A DNA stretch of 64,000 bases from the NCBI RefSeq assembly GCF_000186865.1, contig NW_008705569.1:1064054-1128053 (forward strand), read 5' to 3'. Source of the DNA: Aureococcus anophagefferens (taxonomy: Eukaryota > Sar > Pelagophyceae > Pelagomonadales > Pelagomonadaceae). Under the pieces are notes generated by a model. The model was not told where the DNA came from and made no database searches. It saw only the letters and a program-made list of their open reading frames with translations. Below, piece after piece: positions 48,045-57,000 of the stretch. Within the stretch, counting starts at the first letter, position 1. Every line of letters starts with the position of its first letter. A program made the position numbers and the translations under genes.

Positions 48045-48116
48045 GAGGTCACCAAGTGTCGACCGCCGTCTTACGCGCACGGGCTCGCGCCGCGAGGCAT
48101 CTCATGAGGTCACCAA
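48029..48116. repeat. Relic of a tandem copy of the GT32-like gene
   Basis: CGAGGCATCTCATGAGGTCACCAA occurs at the gene's start and again at about 48091-48114. Between them, 48058-48083 (TCGACCGCCGTCTTACGCGC and on) repeats the gene's 3' end at 47143-47168 almost exactly. On the gene strand the order is start, 3' end, start: what remains when an upstream tandem copy is deleted internally. Confidence 0.75.
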
Positions 48117-48258
48117 CACCACCGCTGCGAGGCAGCCCATCAGGATCCCATCGGGCCGACCGAGATGGCCGACCGATCGGACATGTTGAAGTTCAAACTC
48201 GCATTTCGAATAAAGATGGCTGCCCGCCGGACGCGATGATCGTCGTGGAACGCTAGCC

Positions 48259-50301
48259 ATGAGTGGCGAGAAGAAGTTCATCTGGGACGAGCTCGACGGC
48301 GAGGCCGAGCACCCGCCGTCGCGGGGCGCGTCGCGGGCCGAGCGCCGCGCGCGCGGTGCCGCCCCGGTGCGCGGCGGTGCCGCCGGGGACGCCGCGAGCG
48401 GCGGCGCGTCGTCGTCGGCGCGCTACGTCTGGGACGAGGCGCTCGACGACGACGCAACTACGCCGGCGCCGGCGCCCCGCGCCGGTGCCCGGGCCGGCGA
48501 CGCGGAGACCTTCGAGGCCGTGCAGCGGCAGCTGAACGTGCTCCACGGCGAGCTCGCCGAGGCGCGCGACCTCGTGCGGACGCGGCGCCTCGAGCTCAAG
48601 CACGCGCGCGAGGACCGCGCCGCCGAGGTCGCGGCCGTCAAGGCCGAGTGGGACGCGAAGCTCGAGGCGCAGCGCGTCGAGCACGCGGCCGCGCTGAAGA
48701 AGCAGGAGGACCTCAAGGCCACCCTCAAGGACGACGTGGCCAAGCTCGAGCGCCGCCGCCGCGACCTCCGGTCCGTCATCGACCGCGCCGACGGGCTCCG
48801 GGAGCAGCGCGTCGCCGCGGCGCGGGAGGCTGGGCGGCGCGATTTGGAAAAGCAGATGGCCGAGTGGAAGGCCGCGGAGCAAAAGGAGCTCGAGGCCGTC
48901 GTCGAGAAGCGGCGCGCGGGCATCAAGGCCAAGGTCATCAAGGCGCTCGAGCCCGAGGTGCACCGCCTCATCTCCGCGAACCGCGACGACCTCGCGAAGA
49001 AGGAGCGGGAGCTCGAGGAGGAGCTCGAGCGGGAGCGGCGGACGATCCTCGCGGAGCACGAGATCGTCCTCCGGCAGGAGCAGCAGAAAGCCGACGCGCA
49101 GATGGAGCAGCAGCTCAGCGACCTGCGCGAGGAGAACACGAAGAAGCTCAAGGCGAAGCAGGAGGCCCACGACGCGGACCTGCGCAAGCTCTGGGACGAG
49201 CACAAGGCCGCGCTCGAGGCGGAGCGGAAAGCGCACGAGGTCGAGTGCGACCGCCTCAAGCAGCGGCGCCAGGTCGAGGAGGCGGAGTTGAAGCGCGAGG
49301 AGCACATCAAGACCGCGGAGCTCGTCGTCGAGCACGAGCGGCACCTGCAGCTCGACCGCGAGAAGGTCGAGGCCGAGGAACGCGAGGCGCAGGCCGCGTA
49401 CGAGCGCGAGCGCGCGGCCTACCAGGCCAAGTTCCTCGCGGAGCAGGAGGCGGCGAAGCCGGCGAAGATCGACAAGCTCGTCGCGCCCATCAGGGCCAAG
49501 TACGACGCGGAGCTCGCGGAGGTCCTCAAGCGGCTCGAGGCCGACGCGCAGCGCGAGCGCGACGCCTTCTCCGCGAAGCTCGAGGCCAAGACGGCGGACC
49601 TCGAGGCGAAGCACGCCGACGCCATCACGAAGATGAAGGAGCAGAACGCGGCGGCCATGGCCCAATACATGGCCGTCGCGGCCGAGGAGGCGAAGCTCCG
49701 CGACGAGTGCGAAACCGTCAACCGCAACACCGCGCGCCTCGTCGCGGAGACGGAGGCCCTGGAGCAGGAGGTCGCCGAGTCGTCGGGCAAGAAGGCCGAC
49801 ATGACGCGCCAGCACGAGCTCAAGGTCGAGGCGCTCGACAAGCAGTTCGAGAAGTTGAAACGCGACAAGGAGGCCAAGATTCGAAAAGCCCACGCGGACT
49901 TCGCCGCGCTCGTCGAGAAGGAGAAGGAGATGGCGAAGCAGCACACGCACGAGCGGCGCTGCCAGCTCGACGCGCAGCACCAGGAGCTCGAGCGCATCGA
50001 CGCGAAGATCGACGCGGCGCGGCGGAAAAAACTGAAGCGCAAGGAGGAGCTGCTCGCGCAGGTCGACGCGCTCCAGCGCGAGAACGCGGAGCGCGAGCGC
50101 GCGCTCGAGGACCTGCGCACGCGGCGCATGCTCTCCGAGTCCCGCGACTCGGAGCGGCCGCCGCCCGCGCCGCCCGCGCCCGCGGAAGCGGACGAGCCCA
50201 AGCCGAAACGCGCGCCGCGGCCGCCGGGCCGGCCCGAGATGGCGTTCGGCGCGCGGCGCGACCTCGGCCGGGGGCTCTCGCCGAGGGGCGGGGACGCATA
50301 G
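48259..50301 (+). CDS. CEP131/AZI1-like coiled-coil centriolar protein
   Basis: The protein has 680 residues in one exon. Two short motifs near the N-terminus share a W-D-E core (KFIWDELDGE and RYVWDEALDD). From ~residue 75 the protein is almost continuous coiled coil. The segment KVIKALEPEVHRLISANRDD (~234-253) matches the most conserved block of CEP131/AZI1 (K-x-x-x-x-L-E-P-E-(I/V)-x-x-L-I). CEP131 is a centriolar-satellite and ciliary transition-zone protein needed for ciliogenesis. The C-terminus is a basic Pro-rich tail (PKPKRAPRPPGRP). Assignment rests mainly on that block; other coiled-coil proteins cannot be excluded. Confidence 0.65.
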   Translation: MSGEKKFIWDELDGEAEHPPSRGASRAERRARGAAPVRGGAAGDAASGGASSSARYVWDEALDDDATTPAPAPRAGARAGDAETFEAVQRQLNVLHGELAEARDLVRTRRLELKHAREDRAAEVAAVKAEWDAKLEAQRVEHAAALKKQEDLKATLKDDVAKLERRRRDLRSVIDRADGLREQRVAAAREAGRRDLEKQMAEWKAAEQKELEAVVEKRRAGIKAKVIKALEPEVHRLISANRDDLAKKERELEEELERERRTILAEHEIVLRQEQQKADAQMEQQLSDLREENTKKLKAKQEAHDADLRKLWDEHKAALEAERKAHEVECDRLKQRRQVEEAELKREEHIKTAELVVEHERHLQLDREKVEAEEREAQAAYERERAAYQAKFLAEQEAAKPAKIDKLVAPIRAKYDAELAEVLKRLEADAQRERDAFSAKLEAKTADLEAKHADAITKMKEQNAAAMAQYMAVAAEEAKLRDECETVNRNTARLVAETEALEQEVAESSGKKADMTRQHELKVEALDKQFEKLKRDKEAKIRKAHADFAALVEKEKEMAKQHTHERRCQLDAQHQELERIDAKIDAARRKKLKRKEELLAQVDALQRENAERERALEDLRTRRMLSESRDSERPPPAPPAPAEADEPKPKRAPRPPGRPEMAFGARRDLGRGLSPRGGDA

Positions 50302-50510
50302 TATTTCTGGTGTGGCGTGGCGAGCCTCGCTGGGAGGCGCGCTGGAGGGAGTGCTGAGCTCGAGGCCGACGGTGACGACATGGTGACGCCGAGCTCCGGA
50401 AGCTGCAGCTGTCTCCCAGGCGTACAGGCGATAGGCCGAAGCGCTCCGTCTCGCACGCCTTTGCACGCCGCGCATCTGGCACGCCCACTCTCCCCGCGCA
50501 TCGCTCGGCA

Positions 50511-51338
50511 ATGAAGCGCGCGGCGCGACCCGGCGAGGCCAGCGACAGCGACGACAGCGACGACGAGGACGCCGCGGAGCGCCGCGCCCTCGCCGAGAGC
50601 CGCGCCGGCGGCGGCGCGCGCGCGCAGCTCGCGTCGGCGCGCGCGACGGCGGCGAGCGACCGCGCGGGCCTCGAGCGCGCGGCGAAGACGATCCTGCCCG
50701 GCGGCGCGCCCTGGCTCGAGACGCTCGTGCTCACGGCGCCGGAGCCGCTCTCCGCGGCGACGGACGACGACCTCGAGCGCGAGGTCGCGTTCTACAACAT
50801 GGCGCTCGGCCTCGTCCGCGAGGGCCGCGACAAGCTCCGGGCGCTCGGCGAGCCCTACAAGCGGCCCAAGGACTTCTTCTGCGAGATGACCAAGAGCGAC
50901 GGCCACATGGCCAAAGTCAAGGAGAACCTGCTCTTCCAGCAGAAGAAGATGGACGCGTTCGAGCAGCGGAAGCGGCGCCAGGCCGAGGTCAAGTACGCCA
51001 AGGCCCTCCAGGCCGAGAAGGTCGCGGAGAAGAGCGCGAAGAAGAAGGCCGAGCTCCGCGAGGTCGAGGACTGGCGCAAGGAGGCGAAGCAGCGCCGCGG
51101 CGGCGGCCTCGCGGACGGCGACGGCGACGACGGCCCGCCCCGGCCGGGCAAGAGCGGCAAGCAGAAGAACAAGGACAAGAAGTGGGGCTACGGCGGCGTC
51201 CAGAAGGGCAAGAAGAAGAGCGACGCGCGGTCCATCGACGACATGAAGAGTTTCAACCCCCAGCGCGGCAAGGCCGGGGGCAAGAAGCGCAAGGGCGGCG
51301 GCGCCAAGGGCGGCGGCGCCAAGAAGCCGCGTAAATAG
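50511..51338 (+). CDS. EBP2: Ribosome biogenesis protein EBP2
   Basis: The protein has 275 residues. An acidic N-terminus (DSDDSDDEDAAERR) precedes the EBP2 core: WLETLVLTAPEPL, DDDLEREVAFYNMALGLVRE, the diagnostic KRPKDFFCEMTKSDGHMAKV, then a long basic helix (QQKKMDAFEQRKRRQAEVKY). The tail is Lys/Gly-rich with a nucleolar-type signal (KKRKGGGAKGGGAKKPRK) and includes DMKSFNPQRGKAGGKKRKG, matching the family's SxxDxxxFN motif. EBP2 acts in the nucleolus in 27SA pre-rRNA processing and 60S assembly. It is convergent with the LUC7-like gene (11 bases between stops). Confidence 0.93.
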   Translation: MKRAARPGEASDSDDSDDEDAAERRALAESRAGGGARAQLASARATAASDRAGLERAAKTILPGGAPWLETLVLTAPEPLSAATDDDLEREVAFYNMALGLVREGRDKLRALGEPYKRPKDFFCEMTKSDGHMAKVKENLLFQQKKMDAFEQRKRRQAEVKYAKALQAEKVAEKSAKKKAELREVEDWRKEAKQRRGGGLADGDGDDGPPRPGKSGKQKNKDKKWGYGGVQKGKKKSDARSIDDMKSFNPQRGKAGGKKRKGGGAKGGGAKKPRK

Positions 51339-51349
51339 GGACACGTTGT

Positions 51350-52600
51350 TTAGGCCTCCCCGGGCTCGGGCTCGCGGTTCTCGCGGCGGTAGTGCGGCGG
51401 CGCGTCGCGGCGGTAGGCGGGCGCCTCGCCGGGCTCGGGCTCGCGGCGGTAGACGGGCGCCTCGCCGGGCTCGGGCTCGCGGCGGTAGGTCGGCCGCCGG
51501 TCGTAGTCGCGGTCCCGGTCGTCGCGGCGCCGGTCGTAGCCGTCGTCGCGGCGGACGCGGTCGCGGCCCCGGTCGTCGTCGCGGCGCCGGTCGTAGCCGT
51601 CGTCGCGGCGGCGGTAGTCGTCGCGGCGGTCGTCGTACCGGCGGTCGCGGCCCCGGTCGCGGCTCCGCGACCGGGGCCGGTCGCGGTCGCGCCGCGCCGG
51701 CGGCGGCCGCGGCGGCGGCGGCCGCGCGCGGCCCTCGTCGCGGAGCCGTTCGCGCTCCGCGGCCTCGCCGCCCCGGCCCAGCTCGTAGCCCGGCGCGTGG
51801 CGCGGCGGCCCCCGGCCGTCGCGCTGGAGCTTGAGTTTCGCGCAGGTCTCGCGGAGCAGCTTCCAGCCCTGGAAGTCCGCGGACTCGAAGTGGCTCGCCA
51901 TCCACGCGTCGTCGGCGGCGGCCGCGGCCTCGATGAGGTCGCCCGTCGTCTGGCACACCACAAAACGCTTCGTGCCCTCGCCGCCCATGCACTTGGTCTC
52001 GAGGTCGACCTTGGCCTTGCGGATCTCGTCCGCCTCGCCCATGGCGCGCATCGACTCCTCGATCTCGCCGACCTCGCCGAGCGTCTCGGATTCCTCCGTC
52101 TTGGCCCGGTAGGCCGCGTCGAGCTCGGCGATCTTCGCGACGACGTCGTCCGTGATCGTCACGTTCTTCACCTCGATCTTCTCTTTTTGGTTCGCGATGC
52201 GGCGGTCGCCCTGTTTTACCAAAGAATGGACGCAGTCGTAGAGCACGCGCTCGTAGCCGTACTTGGCCTTGGTCTCGTCGTCGAGGGCGTCGTACTGGGC
52301 CTTGAGGTTGTGGTCGACCTTCCACCGCTCGCAGTCCACGTCGTCGGGCCGGCAGTCGAGGCGCAGCGCGTAGGCGTACGCGTGCTTCACCCAGACGTCG
52401 TAGCCGTTCGCCACAAAGCCCCTGGTCTCCTTGAGCAGCTTGTAGGGGCTCAGGCCCGCCAGGTAGAGCTTGCAGACGTCCTTCTCCCAGAACTTCTTCT
52501 TCGCCTTGGACTCGAGGTCGAGGTCGCGCTCGGCGCCCATGAGCTGGTCCAGGAGCGCGCGCTGCGACGCCTTGGGGTCCGCGGACCCGAAGCCGCCCAT
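51350..52600 (-). CDS. LUC7-like U1 snRNP-associated protein with degenerate zinc fingers
   Basis: The protein has 416 residues starting at ATG 52600. LUC7 features in order: RALLDQLMGAERDLD at the N-terminus; KFWEKDVCKLYLAGLSPYKL (first finger region); a coiled coil with AELDAAYRAKTEESETLGEV; FVVCQTTGDLIEAAAAADD leading to SHFESADFQGWKLLRE (second finger region); and an Arg/Asp/Ser-rich tail of DRDR and RRDD repeats. Compared with LUC7L, the first finger keeps one Cys and the His but loses two Cys. The second keeps its first Cys and first His but loses the others. LUC7 proteins stabilise U1 snRNP at 5' splice sites. Four near-copies of YRREPEPGEAP sit in the tail. Confidence 0.78.
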   Translation of the reverse strand: MGGFGSADPKASQRALLDQLMGAERDLDLESKAKKKFWEKDVCKLYLAGLSPYKLLKETRGFVANGYDVWVKHAYAYALRLDCRPDDVDCERWKVDHNLKAQYDALDDETKAKYGYERVLYDCVHSLVKQGDRRIANQKEKIEVKNVTITDDVVAKIAELDAAYRAKTEESETLGEVGEIEESMRAMGEADEIRKAKVDLETKCMGGEGTKRFVVCQTTGDLIEAAAAADDAWMASHFESADFQGWKLLRETCAKLKLQRDGRGPPRHAPGYELGRGGEAAERERLRDEGRARPPPPRPPPARRDRDRPRSRSRDRGRDRRYDDRRDDYRRRDDGYDRRRDDDRGRDRVRRDDGYDRRRDDRDRDYDRRPTYRREPEPGEAPVYRREPEPGEAPAYRRDAPPHYRRENREPEPGEA

Positions 52601-52798
52601 GGGTGTTTTTCTTCGAGGCGCGGGTCGCGGTGGCGCGGCGCGGTGTGTGTGGCGGTGGGTCTTGTGACGACTCGAACGCGTCGGCCGGCGCGCGCAGCGG
52701 CGACGGCCAGGTTCGACGGCAGGCGGTGTCGCGCCAGTGTTGCAGGCACGATAACACGATGCACTCCGCCTCGCAGTGCTTGAATTTCGCTTTGAACG

Positions 52799-53980
52799 AT
52801 GGCCGAGGCAGCCGAGGCTCCTCCGGCGAAGTCCGGCAACGGCGACCTCTTCCTGCGCCTGCAGGAGGCGGTCGCAGCGAGCGAGGCGCTGACGCGGCAG
52901 CCCGTGCCCATCGCGCCGCGGCAGCCCGTGCCCATCGCGCCGCGGCAGCCCGTGCCCATCGCGCCGCGGCAGCCCGTGCCCATCGCGCCGCGGCAGCCCG
53001 TCCCCATCGCGCCGGCGCCCATCGCGCCCGCGTTTCCGGGCGCGCCCTGGCAGCAGCACCCGCTGCAGCAGCCGCCGGCCTTCCCGAGCCCGCTGCAGCA
53101 GCAGCAGCAGCAGCAGCTGGCCTTCGCCAACTTCCTCGCGCAGCAGCAGCAGCGGCAGCAGCCCGGCCGCTTCTCGCCGCCGCCGCAGGGCTTCGCGCCG
53201 CAGGGCCGCTCCTCGCCGCCGCCGCAGGGCTTCGCGCCGCAGGGCCGCTTCTCGCCGCCGCCGCAGGGCTTCGCGCCGCAGGGCCGCTTCTCGCCGCCGC
53301 CGCAGGGCTTCGCGCCGCCGGGCCGCTTCTCGCCGCCGCCGCCGGGCTTCGCGCCGCCGCCGCGCGGCTACGCGCCCGTCGCGCCGCGGCCGGCGGCCGT
53401 CGTCGCCGCGCCGGCGGCCGTCGCCGCCCCGCCGGCGCCGGCGCCGCCGGCCGCGCGGGCGCGGTCCCGGTCGCCGCGGCCGCCCAAGGCGAAGAAGGCG
53501 GCGACGAGGCGGAAGAAACACCAGAGCCCCTACTTCGACGAGGACGACTTCGTGCCGCCCGAACGCGCGCGATTCCACGGCGACATGGACGCGTCCTTGC
53601 ACGAGGAGGTGGCGCTCGACTTCGAGCTGCGGGGCGACCACCCCGTGCTCCTCGGCGCGCCCGTCGACGAGATCCTCGACAAGAACGCGGACATGCTCGA
53701 GGAGATCCACATCCTGCGCGCCCGGGCCGCGACCGCGGAGCCCGAGGAGAGGGAGCGCCTCGAGCGCCGCGCGGACGGCCTCGTCGTCGTGCTCGCGGAG
53801 TCGCTCTCCGTGCTCGGCGGCGACGAGTCGGAGATGCTCGGCTTCACCTACGCGTCCATCGAGGCGGCCATGAACGGCGCGACGCGCGCGCCCGACGGCG
53901 CCATGCGCATGCCCGACGGCGCGGCCTACGCGGACTACGCCGCGGCCATGGACGCGGCGCGCGGGGGCGCCGTGCGATAG
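52799..53980 (+). CDS. Proline/glutamine-rich tandem-repeat protein
   Basis: The protein has 393 residues. A short N-terminus (GNGDLFLRLQEAVAASEALT) is followed by five copies of an 8-residue repeat (RQPVPIAP), a Gln-rich stretch, and five copies of a 13-residue repeat (GRFSPPPQGFAPQ). Then come a basic RS-like patch (RARSRSPRPPKAKKAATRRK) and a folded-looking acidic C-terminus with a helix LEEIHILRARAATAEPEERE. No known domain was recognised. The Phe/Tyr-Ser-Pro-Gln composition resembles RNA-granule or CTD-interacting low-complexity proteins; that is inference. It is divergent from the LUC7-like gene with 198 bases between ATGs. Confidence 0.75.
   Translation: MAEAAEAPPAKSGNGDLFLRLQEAVAASEALTRQPVPIAPRQPVPIAPRQPVPIAPRQPVPIAPRQPVPIAPAPIAPAFPGAPWQQHPLQQPPAFPSPLQQQQQQQLAFANFLAQQQQRQQPGRFSPPPQGFAPQGRSSPPPQGFAPQGRFSPPPQGFAPQGRFSPPPQGFAPPGRFSPPPPGFAPPPRGYAPVAPRPAAVVAAPAAVAAPPAPAPPAARARSRSPRPPKAKKAATRRKKHQSPYFDEDDFVPPERARFHGDMDASLHEEVALDFELRGDHPVLLGAPVDEILDKNADMLEEIHILRARAATAEPEERERLERRADGLVVVLAESLSVLGGDESEMLGFTYASIEAAMNGATRAPDGAMRMPDGAAYADYAAAMDAARGGAVR
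52894..53016 (+). repeat. 24-bp tandem repeat, 5 copies
   Basis: Unit CGGCAGCCCGTGCCCATCGC plus four bases, encoding RQPVPIAP. Copies are nearly identical; only synonymous changes are seen in the last. Confidence 0.9.
53165..53359 (+). repeat. 39-bp tandem repeat, 5 copies
   Basis: Each unit encodes GRFSPPPQGFAPQ. The second copy has Ser for Phe and the last two have Pro for Gln. The array is in frame with the host gene. Confidence 0.9.
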
Positions 53981-54004
53981 TTAGCCCCCCGAAAGAACGG
54001 GCGC

Positions 54005-57000
54005 CTACTTGGCCGCGCGGACCGTGCCGTTCTTCTTGACGACCTGGGGCACCTTCGTCGCGTCGCTGTCGTCCTTGATGATGACCTCCTTCTGGCCGGA
54101 CGTCGACACGACCTTGCCCTCGAAGTAGCGGATCTTGGAGCTCTCCTTGCCGTAGACGATGTTCGGCGACCGGATCGAGCTCTTCCAGCCGCCGTTCGAC
54201 GGCCGCGACCCGTAGCGCTCGAGGAGCTGCTCCCGGAGCCGCGCGTCCTCGCGGTCCTTCTTGCGCTTCGCCTTGGCGGCGTCCTCGGCGCTCACGCGCT
54301 TGGCGGGGGCCTTGCGGAGGGCCGCGCGCGTCATCTCCGCGGTGCCACTGCGCGCCGCGAGCCACTCGGCCGCGGCCCTGGCGTCGCGGCCCTTGAGCTC
54401 CCAGGCCGCCGCGAAGTCGTCGTCGCCGAGGTCCTGCACCGTGGCGCCCCGGAGCAGCGCCACGACGGCGGCTCTGCGCGCCGCGGCGGCCGCGCGGCGG
54501 TGCAGGACGACGGCCGCGAGCGCGGCGGGCGCCTCGAAGGCCTTGTTCGACTCGCGGCGCTTCGCCTTCGCGACGACCCTGGCCCACTTGCGGAGCACGT
54601 GGGGCGCCATGGGCGTCTGCTCGTCGTCGTCGTCGCCCTCGCCGCCGGGGTCCGGGTGCGCCTCCTCGGGGTCGCTGCCCGCGTCGTCGCGGAGCTCGGG
54701 CACGGCGGCGCGCGCCGCGGCCACGAAATCCGCGAGGTCGCCCGCGGGGCCCGCCTTGGCGCCGTCGAGCACGCAGGCGACGGCGGCGCCCTGGAGCGCG
54801 GCGTCGCCGAGCTCCTTGAAGGCGGGCAGGAACGCGTCGAGCACCGTGGACACGTTGTCGCCGTCGCCGCCGTCGACGGAGCCGACGACGTAGTCCCACT
54901 CGTCGCGGCCGAGCGCGTCGAGGGACGCGACGAGCGACGCGCAGCCGACCCTGGCCGCCGTCTCGGCGTCGCGCGCCGCGGACGCCGCGGCCGCCTCCTC
55001 GAGCGCCCGGGCCTTTTCGAGCGTGGACTCGAGCCGCTCGCGCTCGACGCGCTTCTGCAGCTCGACGGCGCTCTCGCGCTTCGGCTCCGGCGCCTTCGCG
55101 ACGGGCGCCGGCGCCTTGACGACGGGCGCCGGCGCCTTGACGACGGGCGCCGGCGCCTTCGCGGGCGGCTCCGTTTCCGCGGGCGCCTCGGGCTCCTTCT
55201 CGGGCGCGGGCGCGTCGTCGCGCGTCGCCGACGGCGCCGCCGCGTCCGCGGGCGGCGCCGGCGCCTTCTTGGGCTTCTTCTTCTTGGGCTTCTTCTTCTT
55301 CTCCGCCGCGACGGCCTGCTCGAGGTCCTCCTTGGACCGCTCGAAGTCGTCCGCGGCCGGTTCGCGCGCGTCCTCGGACGCGACGGCCGCGCGCGCGTCG
55401 GCATCCTTGGGCTTCTTGCCCTTGGCCGCGCGGTACTCCAGCACGTCGTCCATGCAGGCGTCGAGGATGGCGCGGATCTGCTCCTGGGAGTAGTCCTGGA
55501 GCGACTCCAGACACGCGAGGACGGACACGGCCGTCGAATCTTTCCGCGGCGCGACGGTGACGATGGACACGCAGCCCTTGCGGAGCATGCGGTCCTGCAG
55601 GCTCCGCTGCTCCGCGGGCTGGAGGGACCCGCGGAGGCCGTACTTGTAGACGTCCGACGGCTCGAAGAGCACCCAGCTCTCGCCGTCGGCGCCGAGCGGC
55701 GCGCGCTTTTCGCACCGGAGGAACCTGGGCAGGAACAGAGTGATTCAACGTCGCTTCATCATAAGTGGTTCGTGCGCGCGCGTTCCCGGAAAGAAAACAT
55801 CCACGCTTCGAGATCGTTCCGAGAGATGATCGCTCGTCCAAAAATCAGCCAAAACGAGTGGAAAACGGCCGAGATAGGAGCCTTTGAAGTTGGGAATTTC
55901 GCTCTCTTTTCCCGCCCTGGAAGGAACGCGCCCTCGATCCACTTGGCGTGCTTCTCGCTGTAGCCGTAGGTGCGCATGGACGCGCCGACGAGGGGGCCGG
56001 ACCCGGGCGGCTTGGGCTTGGGCGCGGCCTTGGGCGCGGCCTTGGGCTTTTGCGGCGCCGCGGCGGCGTCCGCGACGCCGCGGCCCGCGGCGATGCGGCC
56101 GAGGAGCGGCGCCGCGTCCGCGACGAGCGGCTCGGCGCCGGGCACGTCGTCGTCGTCGTCGGGCGTCGCGGGCCGCGGCGGCGGGCTCGCGGCCCGCGGC
56201 GGCGTCCGCGCGCGCGGCGGCGCCGCGTCGCGCTTCGGCGGCGCGGGGCTCTTGGCCCGCTTCGGCGGCGCGGGGCTCTTGGCCCGCTTCTTCTGGGCGA
56301 GCTGGGACTGGAGGGCCGCGATCTGGGCCTCGAGGGCCTTCTCCTCGTCGGTCTCGTCGTCGCCGGGCCCGTCGTCCACGGGCTCCGGCGGCGGCGCGGG
56401 CTTCTTCTTCCGCGCGAGCACGGACGTGGGCTCGGCGGGCTTCTTCGGCGCCGGCGCGGGCTTTTGCGGCGCGGGCTTTTGCGGCGCGGGCTTGGGCGCC
56501 GGCGGCTTCGCGGGCGGCCGGCCGCGCGGCTCGAGCGCCGAGGGGTCGTCGGCCTGCGTCATGAAGTCGGCGAGGTGGAGCGCGCAGCCCGGCGGCGCGC
56601 CGGCGAACTTCTCCTCGAAGCAGAGGGGCAGCCCGAGCTTCTTCGCGAGGTGGATCGTGCGGTGGAGGTCGTCGAGGGGGATGAGGTTGTGCGACACGCG
56701 GAGCTTGAGCGGCCTTCGCTTCCCGGTTCTCCCCGGCGCCGGGTAGCGGCCCGCGGCCGCCGTGACGAGGGTGTCGCACTTCGTGAGCCGGTTGTGCGAC
56801 AGGTCGACGTCGGCGATGGGCTCGTCGAGGCTCTCGACGAGGTCCGCGACGCCGCGCGCGCCCTGGTCGCCGATGCGGTTCCGCGCGAGCGACAGCTTCG
56901 TGACCCGGACGAGCGTCGACACGTCCAGGAGCGCGCCGGCGATGGCGATGGCGCCGTAGTCGCCCAACGCGTTGTCGTCGAGGTGGATGGCCATGGCCAG

